Source: Candidatus Nomurabacteria bacterium (GTDB taxonomy: Bacteria > Patescibacteriota > Minisyncoccia > Phycocordibacterales > UBA9973). Taken from it: DNA of 32,025 bases. The stretch covers positions 132,992 through 165,016 of the forward strand of contig CALRAL010000001.1 in the NCBI GenBank assembly GCA_943350875.1, read 5' to 3'. Shown here one piece after another: positions 18,749-27,769 of the stretch. The notes beneath the pieces were generated by a model. It saw nothing but the letters and a program-made list of their open reading frames with translations. It was not told where the DNA came from and ran no database searches. Both the position numbers and the translations under genes were made by a program. Within the stretch, counting starts at the first letter, position 1. The number at the start of each line of letters is the position of its first letter.

Positions 18749-18804
18749 ATTTTTGATTACGGGATATAATGATAAATATTAATAAATAAAATTTTAGTAC
18801 TGGG
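18738..18804 (+). promoter_or_regulatory. inverted-repeat element abutting the ribE start codon
   Basis: CCCGTACTAAA (18739-18749) pairs with TTTAGTAC-T-GGG (18793-18804); ATG at 18805. Confidence 0.65.
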
Positions 18805-19371
18805 ATGTTCACGGGTATAATACAAAAAACTTCAAAAGTAGCAAACATAAAATCTAATAAAAACAGGATGCTTTTGGAAGTTATAAATAATTTAGGGAAA
18901 ATAAAACTTGGAGAAAGTATCTCTGTAAATGGGGTTTGTTCTACGGTTAAAGGAAGCAATAAGAATATTTCATTTGAATATATGCCAGAGACTTTAAAAC
19001 TTTCAAATATGAGTTTACTTAAAAAGAATGATTTAGTTAATTTAGAAAGATCAATGAAGTTTGGTGACAGGCTTGATGGGCATATAGTGCTTGGACATAT
19101 TGATACAACTGGTAAAATAATCTCAATAAAAAGGGAAGGGAATTCAAATGTATTTGAAATAAAAATAGATAAGAAATTTAGGAAGTTTTTAGTCTACAAA
19201 GGATCTATAGCCCTAGAAGGAATAAGTTTAACAACTACAAAAGTTTCAACTAGTTCTTTTGTGGTGAAGATATTACCTTACACATTAAAAAATACAAATC
19301 TTAAATCAAAACAAAAAGGGGATACTGTTAATTTAGAATTTGATATACTGGCAAAGTACGTGTCCCGTTAG
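18805..19371 (+). CDS. ribE: riboflavin synthase alpha chain
   Basis: MFTGIIQKTSKV; LGESISVNGVCSTV; GDRLDGHIVLGHID. Confidence 0.93.
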   Translation: MFTGIIQKTSKVANIKSNKNRMLLEVINNLGKIKLGESISVNGVCSTVKGSNKNISFEYMPETLKLSNMSLLKKNDLVNLERSMKFGDRLDGHIVLGHIDTTGKIISIKREGNSNVFEIKIDKKFRKFLVYKGSIALEGISLTTTKVSTSSFVVKILPYTLKNTNLKSKQKGDTVNLEFDILAKYVSR

Positions 19372-19428
19372 AAAATCAGCCTACGAGGCAGTACGAAAAA
19401 CTTTTATTATTTTAATTTTCTAATGGGA
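19363..19428 (+). promoter_or_regulatory. inverted-repeat element abutting the ribH start codon
   Basis: CCCGTTAGAAAAT (19364-19376) pairs with ATTTTCTAATGGG (19415-19427), 12 WC pairs + 1 G.U; ATG at 19428. Confidence 0.75.
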
Positions 19429-19874
19429 TGCAAATAAGAAATAAAAAATATTTACAAATAAATGGAGAGAAGCTACGAGTAGGCATTGTAGTAGCTAGAT
19501 TTAACAAAGAATTCACTGATGCTCTACTTGTAAATGCTTTGGATGCATTGGAAAAATGTAAAGTCTCTGATAAAAATATCAGAGTTGTGTCTGTAGCTGG
19601 TGTCGTTGAGATACCATATATACTTCAAAAGCTTGCAATTACCAAGAAATTTGATTTTCTTGTAGCTTTGGGATGTGTCATAAAAGGGAAGACTCCACAT
19701 TTTGATTATGTTTGTAAAATGGCGCAGGAAGGTATTTTGAAAGTTATGCTCGATAAGAATATTCCAATAAGCTTTGGAGTGCTTACTGTAAATAATGAAA
19801 AACAAGCGAAGGAACGACTCCATGTAGGTAAAGAAGCTGCACTAGCTGCTTTAGAATCAGCGCTTATAAAATAA
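19428..19874 (+). CDS. ribH: 6,7-dimethyl-8-ribityllumazine synthase
   Basis: VGIVVARFNKEFTDALL; VAGVVEIPYILQKLA; ALGCVIKGKTPHFDYVC; PISFGVLTVNN. Confidence 0.95.
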   Translation: MQIRNKKYLQINGEKLRVGIVVARFNKEFTDALLVNALDALEKCKVSDKNIRVVSVAGVVEIPYILQKLAITKKFDFLVALGCVIKGKTPHFDYVCKMAQEGILKVMLDKNIPISFGVLTVNNEKQAKERLHVGKEAALAALESALIK

Positions 19875-19883
19875 TATTTATAT

Positions 19884-20246
19884 ATGAATGATTTGTTAAA
19901 GAAAAAGTGTGTGCCTTGCGAAGGCAAAAACATAAAACCTTTTAGCAAGGAAGAGGCACAGAAATATTTGTCTCAAGTTGAAGGGTGGGAATTAATTTGG
20001 GAAGACAACCCCAAACCAGAGCAAGCTCGGTTCGGGGCGAGAATTTCAAAAGAATTTAAATTCAAAGATTTCATCGGAGCGATAAATTTCGTTGAGCGAG
20101 TGGCTGATGTGGCAGAAATGGAAGGGCATCATCCAGATATACAAATACATTATAATAAAGTTTTATTAGACCTCTCTACACATTCTATCGGTGGCCTCTC
20201 TGAAAACGACTTTATCTTAGCTTCTAAAATCGATGCGCATAAATAG
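19884..20246 (+). CDS. pterin-4a-carbinolamine dehydratase
   Basis: KFKDFIGAINFVERVADVAEMEGHHPDIQIHYNKVLLDLSTHSIGGLSENDFILA. Confidence 0.92.
   Translation: MNDLLKKKCVPCEGKNIKPFSKEEAQKYLSQVEGWELIWEDNPKPEQARFGARISKEFKFKDFIGAINFVERVADVAEMEGHHPDIQIHYNKVLLDLSTHSIGGLSENDFILASKIDAHK
20009..20037. repeat. in-frame palindromic segment inside the PCD gene
   Basis: CCCCAAACCAGAGC-AA-GCTCGGTTCGGGG; encodes NPKPEQARFGA. Confidence 0.65.
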
Positions 20247-20278
20247 ACACATTTCTAAAAAAAGTGTATATTTAGAGG

Positions 20279-21712
20279 ATGAAAATAACTTTTAAAAATG
20301 ATGCAAAAGGCATAAAAGAGGCACTTTTTGTGTCTGTGGGTTCAGAAAATAAGGATGAAATAATTAAGGAAAATGGTGTTAAAACCCTTTATTTAAAATG
20401 CGAGGAGGTGGAAAAGATGAATTTGAGGAAACTTTTTTTACTTGTACGAAAGATGGTATTTTTAGCTAAAAGTGTAAAAGCTGAAAAATTAGTTTTTAAT
20501 TTTAATGATTTCTCCACCCGAGGCGGACCATCCTCGGGCTGGAAGTTTGGAAAGCTCACTGATTCAGAATTAGCAGAAATAATCGGTTCCCAACTTGATT
20601 TTGCTAATTATGAATTTGTGGAATATAAAACTCCACTGAAGGAAGGTTTTTCTTTTATTAAAGAAGTTTGTATTTTAGGTACGGATAGTAAAATACAGAA
20701 AGCTATTTTAAAAGGGCACGCTATAGCTGAAGAAATAAATAAAACTCGTTCACTTTCTAACACTCCCGGAGGAGATATGACTCCAAGTATTTTGGCCAGA
20801 AAAGCGGTAGAAGCAATGAAAAATTTACCAGTAAAAGTGAAAGTTTTAGGTGAGAAAGAAATGCAGAAAGAAAATATGCAGGCGATACTGGCTGTAGGAA
20901 AAGGATCCGACGAAGAATCAAAATTTATAATTATGGAGTATATGGAAGGTAAAAAAGGTGAGAAACCAATAGTACTTGTTGGTAAAGGTGTGACATTTGA
21001 TACTGGAGGAATAAATTTAAAACCTTCGAGCGGTTTACTTGGCATGAATATGGATATGTCTGGTGGAGCATCTGTCATACACACCGTAGCTCTAGTAGCA
21101 AAAATGAAATTGAAAATAAATGTGATTGGGCTTATACCATCTGTGGAGAATATGGCTTCTGGTAAAAGTTATAGACCTGGGGATGTGATTCGTTCTATGT
21201 CAGGGCAGACGATTGAAGTTTTAAATACAGATGCAGAAGGACGGGTGATCTTAGCGGATGCACTTACTTATGCTCAAAAATACAATCCAGAGTTGGTGGT
21301 GGATATTGCCACTTTGACAGGGGCTGCCTGTGTGGCGTTGGGCGAGAGGGCTTCTGCCATTTTTACTAATGATGACGATTTGTCAAAAACTTTAGAACAA
21401 ATAGGCGAGAGGACAGGGGATTACTTATGGCGTTTGCCAATGTGGGAAGAATATGAAAATGAAATCAAAGGTAGTCTTGGGGATTGGACAAATATACACA
21501 ACAAAGATTCGCGTTATGGTGGGGCTATTTATGGAGCAATATTTTTATATCAATTTATTAAAGGCAAAGCCGGAGGCGGTAAAGGTCCGAGATGGGCACA
21601 TTTAGACATCGCTCCTCGAATGACTGCGATGGCAGGGGAATATCTGGCTACAGGCGCGCTTGGTACTCCTGTCGGACTTTTATATAAAATGATTGAAGAG
21701 TATAAAAAATAA
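20279..21712 (+). CDS. pepA: M17 leucyl aminopeptidase
   Basis: LVGKGVTFDTGGINLKPSSGLLGMNMDMSGGA; NTDAEGRVILADAL. Confidence 0.96.
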   Translation: MKITFKNDAKGIKEALFVSVGSENKDEIIKENGVKTLYLKCEEVEKMNLRKLFLLVRKMVFLAKSVKAEKLVFNFNDFSTRGGPSSGWKFGKLTDSELAEIIGSQLDFANYEFVEYKTPLKEGFSFIKEVCILGTDSKIQKAILKGHAIAEEINKTRSLSNTPGGDMTPSILARKAVEAMKNLPVKVKVLGEKEMQKENMQAILAVGKGSDEESKFIIMEYMEGKKGEKPIVLVGKGVTFDTGGINLKPSSGLLGMNMDMSGGASVIHTVALVAKMKLKINVIGLIPSVENMASGKSYRPGDVIRSMSGQTIEVLNTDAEGRVILADALTYAQKYNPELVVDIATLTGAACVALGERASAIFTNDDDLSKTLEQIGERTGDYLWRLPMWEEYENEIKGSLGDWTNIHNKDSRYGGAIYGAIFLYQFIKGKAGGGKGPRWAHLDIAPRMTAMAGEYLATGALGTPVGLLYKMIEEYKK

Positions 21713-22459
21713 ATGAATCCAGAAATTTTAGAGAATGCATATAAGGTAAAAACAGCCGGTTTTGAAGGGCCTTTTCATCTGCTTTTAAACCTCATAGAAA
21801 AACACAAACTTTTCATAAATGACATATCTTTGGCTGAGGTGACAGAGGATTATCTAAAATATGTGAACAATCCAAATGAAGTAGATAGGGCTCAAATCTC
21901 TAGTTTTATAGTTGTAGCTGCGACTTTGATCTTAATAAAGTCAAAATCATTATTGCCGAATCTTGATCTGACTTCGGAAGAAGAAAGCGATATCAGTAAT
22001 CTAGAAAAAAGATTAAAACTCTACGAGATGTTTTTGAATCTCGGAGTAAATATAAAAAGTAAATTTGGAGAGAATATTATTTTCGCGCCACAGGAAAGAA
22101 AGAACGACATTCTAGTTTTCTTGCCAGATGAACAGATTACGAAAGACAATATGATGACTTTTGCTCGTGAGGCATTAGGTAGGATGCCAAAGAAGACATT
22201 TTTACCAGAAGTGGAAGTGAAAAAAGTCATCAGTATTGAGGAGATGATTTTAAACTTAACGAATAGAATTCAGAATTCTTTAAAAATGAATTTCAAAGAT
22301 TTTGCAGGTAAACCTATCACCCGCGAACATAAAGTGACAGTGATTGTGAGCTTCCTCGCAATGCTCGAGCTCGTCAGACAGGGAATAATGGATGCTATAC
22401 AGAATAATAATTTTGAAGATATTATGATGGAGAAACAAGAAGTTATAAATAACATATAA
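21713..22459 (+). CDS. scpA: segregation and condensation protein A
   Basis: GFEGPFHLLLNLIEKHKLFINDISLAEVTEDYL. Confidence 0.94.
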   Translation: MNPEILENAYKVKTAGFEGPFHLLLNLIEKHKLFINDISLAEVTEDYLKYVNNPNEVDRAQISSFIVVAATLILIKSKSLLPNLDLTSEEESDISNLEKRLKLYEMFLNLGVNIKSKFGENIIFAPQERKNDILVFLPDEQITKDNMMTFAREALGRMPKKTFLPEVEVKKVISIEEMILNLTNRIQNSLKMNFKDFAGKPITREHKVTVIVSFLAMLELVRQGIMDAIQNNNFEDIMMEKQEVINNI

Positions 22460-22466
22460 TAAATAT

Positions 22467-23108
22467 ATGATAGATATAGATACAAATGAAAAAATAGATC
22501 CCGTTAGAGATAGAGGCTCGCTGCGAGCCCTCGCGATCTCTAACGGGATAGAAGCGTTACTTTTTTGGAAAGGAGAACCAATGTCTCGAAAGAAACTGGC
22601 GGAAGTTTTGAATGTCGGACAAAATGAGATAAATGAAGCTATTGAAAAATTAAAAGAGAATCTAAAAGGACGGGGAATAGTGTTGCAAGAAAAAGAAAAT
22701 GAAATTACTTTAGGTACAATGCCAGAGCTTTCAGAATTGATTGAAAAATTACAAAAAGAAGAGCTAAATAAAGAACTTTCAAAAGCGAGCTTAGAGACAT
22801 TGTCTATTATTTTATATAAAAATGGAGCAAGTAGAGCAGAGATTGATTATATCAGAGGGGTAAACTCTAGTTTTACTTTACGGGCATTGTCTATCAGAGG
22901 GCTAGTAGAGAAGATCACTGATCCAGATGACAGCAGGCGTTATATATACAAGCCAAGCTTTGAATTGCTATCATTTATGGGCGTAAAATCAGTGGAAGAA
23001 TTGCCAGACTTTTCAGAAATAAAAAACTCTATTTCAAATGTGGCAGAGAATTTAAATGACCTGTCTAATGACAAGACAGGAGAATTAAAAGATGAAAATA
23101 TGGAATAA
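22467..23108 (+). CDS. scpB: segregation and condensation protein B
   Basis: IEALLFWKGEPMSRKKLAEVLNV ... SRAEIDYIRGVNSSFTLRALSIRGLVE. Confidence 0.94.
   Translation: MIDIDTNEKIDPVRDRGSLRALAISNGIEALLFWKGEPMSRKKLAEVLNVGQNEINEAIEKLKENLKGRGIVLQEKENEITLGTMPELSELIEKLQKEELNKELSKASLETLSIILYKNGASRAEIDYIRGVNSSFTLRALSIRGLVEKITDPDDSRRYIYKPSFELLSFMGVKSVEELPDFSEIKNSISNVAENLNDLSNDKTGELKDENME
22498..22549. repeat. perfect inverted repeat inside the scpB 5' coding region
   Basis: ATCCCGTTAGAGAT (22498-22511) and ATCTCTAACGGGAT (22536-22549) with inner hairpin GGCTCG-CTG-CGAGCC. Confidence 0.9.
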
Positions 23109-23146
23109 CAATTTGTTACAGTATATTGTAGTAAAATAAAATTATG
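23107..23146 (+). promoter_or_regulatory. shared 40-bp upstream element, copy B (with TACAGTATATTGTA dyad)
   Basis: about 33/40 identical to 6441-6480; its dyad is the exact reverse complement of copy A's. Confidence 0.65.
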
Positions 23147-23926
23147 AAAGAAGGAGAATTTGGAAAAATAAGAAAGGCAATTAAAATAAATAAAGAAGTT
23201 TCTATGGGCAATTTTGCTATTGAAGAAAAGTGGCCCACACGTGACTCATCAATAGAAGATTTCTCTAAAACTTTTTTTAGTTGTATTTCGGATGAATATA
23301 ATACAAGACATAATTTTGATAGATCTAAAAAAGAAAATATTTTTAAAAATTATATAGAGGATACATTAAAGAACAATGAAAATAAAAAATTGTATGCCAT
23401 TGAATTTGGTGGTTCTGGATCAGAATTGTTTCGTGGATTTTCGAAAGATTTTTTTTATAAAACTATTGGTATTTGTCTTAAAGATTTACGCAAAATAAGT
23501 GAAAAATTTAGTGATAAATTAAATAATCATTTTGTTATTGAAGGAGATATTTTAGACATATTTGATAAAAAAATATATAATGATATTAATAAAAAATTTA
23601 ATATGAAAAAAGTGGATCTTATTATCTCTAGAATGATGGGGGCTGTATATGATTTTAAAAAGAATGAAGCGATATTAAATAATATAGCTAGAAAATGGTA
23701 TAGCATATTGAATGAAAATGGTCTTATGTTTGTACAATTTGCTTTACCTAAAGTTGAAATAAACACAGAAGAATTGGTGCATAAATGGGTTGGTTACATT
23801 AATCAAAATTTTAAAGATAAAATTGAAATACAAGTAGAAAAAAATGTTTTTTGTTTACATAAAAAATTTGGTGCACCAGAAGAATTACCGGAATATAAGC
23901 CTGAAGAAATCAATACAGTAAAATAA
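23144..23926 (+). CDS. class I SAM-dependent methyltransferase-like protein
   Basis: YAIEFGGSGSELFRGFS glycine-rich motif; VDLIISRMMGAVYDF; layout resembles Rossmann MTases. Confidence 0.5.
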   Translation: MKEGEFGKIRKAIKINKEVSMGNFAIEEKWPTRDSSIEDFSKTFFSCISDEYNTRHNFDRSKKENIFKNYIEDTLKNNENKKLYAIEFGGSGSELFRGFSKDFFYKTIGICLKDLRKISEKFSDKLNNHFVIEGDILDIFDKKIYNDINKKFNMKKVDLIISRMMGAVYDFKKNEAILNNIARKWYSILNENGLMFVQFALPKVEINTEELVHKWVGYINQNFKDKIEIQVEKNVFCLHKKFGAPEELPEYKPEEINTVK

Positions 23927-23941
23927 TGCTATAATATTACA

Positions 23942-25003
23942 ATGCTCACTGACTTAATTAAAATTTTTCTACCGACGACGCTAGCTTTCTTTTTAGGTAT
24001 TTTTATCACACCTTTGGCTACACATTTCTTCTACAAACACAAAATGTGGAAGAAGAAAACAAGGACAGACGACGTGCCACTGGAAGATTTCAAAAAAGTT
24101 TTTAAAGAAAGGGAAAGCAATGAAGTCTCTGTGCCTTGTGTGGGAGGGATCATTATATGGGTTTCAGTATTCGTTACTGTTTTTTTATTTACTTTATTTT
24201 TATATATTTTTCCAGATACTATTTTTACTAAATTAAATTTCCTTAGCCGTTCGCAGACATTCATACCGATTGCGATGTTGTTACTGGGTTCACTTTTCGG
24301 ACTTGTAGATGACATTTTAGAAATTATAGGTAAATCAAGAATAACTCGTAATTCTCATTGGTACACTTTTGGGAAAATTGTACTAGTACTCATTTTGGGT
24401 TTTATCGCCGGTTGGTGGTTCTTTTATAAATTAGGAATGACAGGAATACATATACCATTTAATGGAATTTTAGAACTTGGTATTTTATTTATTCCTTTTG
24501 TGATGTTGGTGATGCTTTCGGCTTTTTCTGGTGGAATCATAGACGGGTTGGACGGACTTTCTGGTGGAGTTTTGGCTTCTATTTTTGCTGCATATTCAAC
24601 GGTGGCTTTTTTAAATAATCAGATAGATTTAGCTACATTTTGTGGAGTGACTACAGGAGCAATATTGGCGTTTCTGTGGTTCAATATTCCTCCGGCGAGG
24701 TTCTATATGGGGGAGACGGGGATAATGGGACTCACTATTACTCTGGCAACCTTGGCATTTTTAACCGATTCAGTTCTAGTTTTACCTGTTATTGCTATGC
24801 CACTGGTCATCACCTCTGGTTCAGTTATTTTACAAAAAATTTCTAAAGTATTCAGAGGTGGAAAAAGAATTTTTAGAATAACACCACTCCATCATCATTT
24901 TGAAGCTATCGGTTGGCCATCTTACAAAGTGACAATGCGTTTCTGGGTTTTGAGCATTATTTTTGCAATTATAGGAATAATATTAGTAGTTATTAGTAGA
25001 TGA
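23942..25003 (+). CDS. mraY: phospho-N-acetylmuramoyl-pentapeptide transferase
   Basis: VDDILE; IIDGLDGLSGG; FLWFNIPPARFYMGETG; TPLHHHFEAIGWPSYKVTMRFW. Confidence 0.96.
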   Translation: MLTDLIKIFLPTTLAFFLGIFITPLATHFFYKHKMWKKKTRTDDVPLEDFKKVFKERESNEVSVPCVGGIIIWVSVFVTVFLFTLFLYIFPDTIFTKLNFLSRSQTFIPIAMLLLGSLFGLVDDILEIIGKSRITRNSHWYTFGKIVLVLILGFIAGWWFFYKLGMTGIHIPFNGILELGILFIPFVMLVMLSAFSGGIIDGLDGLSGGVLASIFAAYSTVAFLNNQIDLATFCGVTTGAILAFLWFNIPPARFYMGETGIMGLTITLATLAFLTDSVLVLPVIAMPLVITSGSVILQKISKVFRGGKRIFRITPLHHHFEAIGWPSYKVTMRFWVLSIIFAIIGIILVVISR

Positions 25004-26097
25004 AAGAAAAAAAGGTAGATAGATTTTTCTTGGTACTTGTGTCCCTTATTATTTTTTTAGGGACGGCAATGTTTATTTCTGCTTCTTTAGGGATATTATC
25101 TCGAAGCCAAAGTACTTTTTATTCAGTACTTTTTAGTCAGCTTGTTCTGGGTCTTGGTTTGGGTTTAGTTTGCATGTTTTTCTGCTTAAAAATAGATTAT
25201 TTATTTTGGCGAAAATATTCTTTTTATATTTTTTTAAGTTCTATACTTTTGACTTTAGCAGTATTTATTCCAGGATTAGGATTGACGCATCTGGGAGCAG
25301 AACGATGGATAAAATTAGGACCGATATCTTTTCAACCAGTTGAATTTTTGAAATTTGGTTTTGTTATTTATTTTGCTGCTTGGCTTTCTTGGGCAAAAAA
25401 TAAAGCGCAAGATTTTAAATTTGGCATTTTACCACTTGGCGTATTACTCACTATCATCGCCATTATTTTATTTAAACAACCAGACACTAAAAGTTTTATT
25501 TTAATAGCAGTGACAGGCATATCTATGCTTTTTATCTCTGGCGTGTCAGTGAAATACATTTTAAGTGTTTTATTGGGTTCAATCCTTGTTTTGGGTTCAC
25601 TTGTTTTCTTTACCCCATATCTTCAAGATCGAGTGAAAACTTTTATTGATCCATCTTCAGATCCCAGAGGTTCATCGTATCAGATACAACAGTCTCAAAT
25701 AGCGCTCGGTTCTGGAGGAGTATTTGGCAGAGGCTATGGACAGGGGATTCAGAAATTTAGTTATTTACCAGAACCACAAGGGGATTCACTTTTTGCTGTG
25801 CTAGGAGAAGAATTAGGTTTTGCTGGGGCTATTTTTACTATATTACTTTATTTACTTTTTATCTTGCGAGGGTTTAAAATAGCGAACAATTCATCTGATT
25901 TATTTAGTAGACTTTTGGTCTCTGGAATTGTTATACTTATCGGAGCGCAGGCTTTTATGCATATTTCTTCTGTAATAGGAGTGTTTCCGCTTACAGGAGT
26001 GCCACTGCCTTTTATGAGTCACGGAGGCACTTCTCTCATGATAGACCTTGTCGCTATAGGTATAATTTTACAAATATCAAAATTTAGCAGAAATTAA
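25000..26097 (+). CDS. FtsW/RodA/SpoVE (SEDS) family protein
   Basis: multi-TM; RWIKLGPISFQPVEFLKFG; GRGYGQGIQKFSYLPEPQGDSLFAVLGEELGF; PLPFMSHGGTS. Confidence 0.94.
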   Translation: MKEKKVDRFFLVLVSLIIFLGTAMFISASLGILSRSQSTFYSVLFSQLVLGLGLGLVCMFFCLKIDYLFWRKYSFYIFLSSILLTLAVFIPGLGLTHLGAERWIKLGPISFQPVEFLKFGFVIYFAAWLSWAKNKAQDFKFGILPLGVLLTIIAIILFKQPDTKSFILIAVTGISMLFISGVSVKYILSVLLGSILVLGSLVFFTPYLQDRVKTFIDPSSDPRGSSYQIQQSQIALGSGGVFGRGYGQGIQKFSYLPEPQGDSLFAVLGEELGFAGAIFTILLYLLFILRGFKIANNSSDLFSRLLVSGIVILIGAQAFMHISSVIGVFPLTGVPLPFMSHGGTSLMIDLVAIGIILQISKFSRN

Positions 26098-26217
26098 CGA
26101 GTGAAACGAATATAATTTCGCTACCCTGTTAAATAACTTTTGCCAAGCAAAAGTTGTCCGAAGGACATTTAACAGGGTAAAGATTTTAATAATCGCTTCG
26201 CTCATTTAAAATCATTT
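26091..26217 (+). promoter_or_regulatory. multi-helix structured leader upstream of murG
   Basis: P1 CCCTGTTAAAT/ATTTAACAGGG, P2 AACTTTTGC/GCAAAAGTT, P3 GTCC/GGAC, P4 GATTTTAAT/ATTTAAAATC; matching architecture at 31709-31846. Confidence 0.8.
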
Positions 26218-27348
26218 ATGAAAATAGTTTTTACAGGAGGAGGAACTGGCGGTCATTTTTATCCAATTATCGCCGTGGCTCAAAAAGTCAACCAAATAAT
26301 AAGCGACGAAAAGATAATAGGCGCCAAGCTGTATTATTTTTCTGATAATCCTTATGACAAGGAAGCTCTTTTTGAAAACGGCATTATATTTGAAGAAGTG
26401 AAAGCGGGAAAAATGCGCACTTATTTTTCTTTCAAGAATTTTTCAGATATTTTTAAAACTTTTTTTGGAGTGATAAATGGAATATATAAGATGTTTTCAA
26501 TCTATCCAGATGTAGTTTTCTGTAAAGGCGGATATGCGAGTTTCCCTTCAATCGTTGCTGCGAGGATTCTTCGTATCCCAGTTTTTGTACACGAATCAGA
26601 TACTGCACCAGGACGGGTAAACAAATGGGCAGGGAAGTTTGCCAAGAGGGTGGCGGTATCCTTTAAAGATGCAGTCTCATTTTTCCCGCCAAAAACTACT
26701 GCTTGGACTGGTCAGCCAATAAGAACAGAGATAGAGCATGGTGCCGAGAGAAGCGAAGCTCTAAAATATTTTAAATTTGAATCTAGTTTGCCTGTGATAT
26801 TTATTATCGGAGGGTCTCAAGGGGCAGAACTCATAAACAATACGGTACTTGATGCTCTGCCTCGGCTTCTAGAGAATTATCAAATAGTGCATCAGGCAGG
26901 AGTAAATAATTTCAAACTTGTTTCTGGTAGGGCAGAAGTAGTGCTAGCGGATAATCCAAATAAAAGCAGATATTTAGTGATGCCATTTTTAAATCCACTG
27001 GCTTTGAAGATGGTGGCTGGAGCTTCTTCACTCGTCGTCTCTCGAGCTGGTTCACAAATATTTGAAATAGCTTCCTGGGGTATTCCTTCGATACTTGTTC
27101 CTATTACAAAGACGAATCTTGATCATCAGAAAAAGAATGCTTTTGCCTATGCTCGCACAGGAGCATGCAGTGTGATAGAAGAGATGAATATGACTGCCAA
27201 TATTTTTAGTTCGGAAATTGAGAGGATAATAGGGGACAAAGAAACACTACAACGCATGGCACATTCGGCTCTCGCTTTCAGTAAACCAGGTGCTTCTCTC
27301 CAAATAGCCCGCGAACTTGTAGATATGGCTTTGAGCCATGAGAAATAG
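26218..27348 (+). CDS. murG: UDP-GlcNAc:undecaprenyl-PP-MurNAc-pentapeptide GlcNAc transferase
   Basis: FTGGGTGGHFYPIIAVA; FVHESDTAPGRVNKWAGKFAKRVAVSF; IGGSQGAELINN; SRAGSQIFEIASWGIPSILVPI. Confidence 0.96.
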   Translation: MKIVFTGGGTGGHFYPIIAVAQKVNQIISDEKIIGAKLYYFSDNPYDKEALFENGIIFEEVKAGKMRTYFSFKNFSDIFKTFFGVINGIYKMFSIYPDVVFCKGGYASFPSIVAARILRIPVFVHESDTAPGRVNKWAGKFAKRVAVSFKDAVSFFPPKTTAWTGQPIRTEIEHGAERSEALKYFKFESSLPVIFIIGGSQGAELINNTVLDALPRLLENYQIVHQAGVNNFKLVSGRAEVVLADNPNKSRYLVMPFLNPLALKMVAGASSLVVSRAGSQIFEIASWGIPSILVPITKTNLDHQKKNAFAYARTGACSVIEEMNMTANIFSSEIERIIGDKETLQRMAHSALAFSKPGASLQIARELVDMALSHEK

Positions 27349-27386
27349 AATAAAAGCTTATATTTAAAGGCTTAATCGTAAAGTCC

Positions 27387-27415
27387 TTGACTTTTAAACT
27401 TGGTTGTGCTATACT
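27387..27415 (+). promoter_or_regulatory. sigma70-like promoter: TTGACT, 17-bp spacer, TATACT with TG extension
   Basis: direct reading of hexamers and spacing. Confidence 0.8.
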
Positions 27416-27494
27416 TCTATTGAATAAGTTATTTTATAATAATTCCCGAGGTCGCTGAAAATCGGTTCAAGAGTAAGCATTATTAAAAAAATTT

Positions 27495-27746
27495 ATGGAC
27501 GAAAAAGTCCTAACCGAGCAAGAAGAGCAAGTAATTCTTAGAAAAATAGTGAAAGCTCTTTTTAAAAGAAAAGAAATCTGTTTTGCTGATGCAAAAAGAG
27601 ATGTAGGAAACATGTCCTCTGAAATAAAGGAAGACAATCAGAAAGTAGCTATGGTTATGGGAAAGCTATTAGCTGAGATTGTTTCTGAATCTTTTAAACC
27701 CGAAAATTACGAAAAAGGTATCGCCAAGTATAATGGCGGTCACTAA
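27495..27746 (+). CDS. small hypothetical protein (83 aa)
   Basis: ORF bounded by a consensus promoter upstream and a terminator downstream; no family recognised. Confidence 0.6.
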   Translation: MDEKVLTEQEEQVILRKIVKALFKRKEICFADAKRDVGNMSSEIKEDNQKVAMVMGKLLAEIVSESFKPENYEKGIAKYNGGH

Positions 27747-27769
27747 TTTAGTAAATTGTAAAAATAATA

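Noticed and set aside
25041-25064. GTCCCT...AGGGAC inverted repeat in the ftsW/rodA gene
   Set aside because: Short arms over a normal hydrophobic TM segment; likely chance rather than an inserted element.
26732-26763. TAGAGC...GCTCTA arms in murG (encoding EHGAERSEAL)
   Set aside because: Only 6-bp arms with long unpaired interior; too weak to add to the in-frame palindrome set.
27440-27490. GGTTCAAGAGT as a tRNA T-loop or tmRNA fragment
   Set aside because: Flanks do not form a T-arm, and no tmRNA tag or acceptor features are present.
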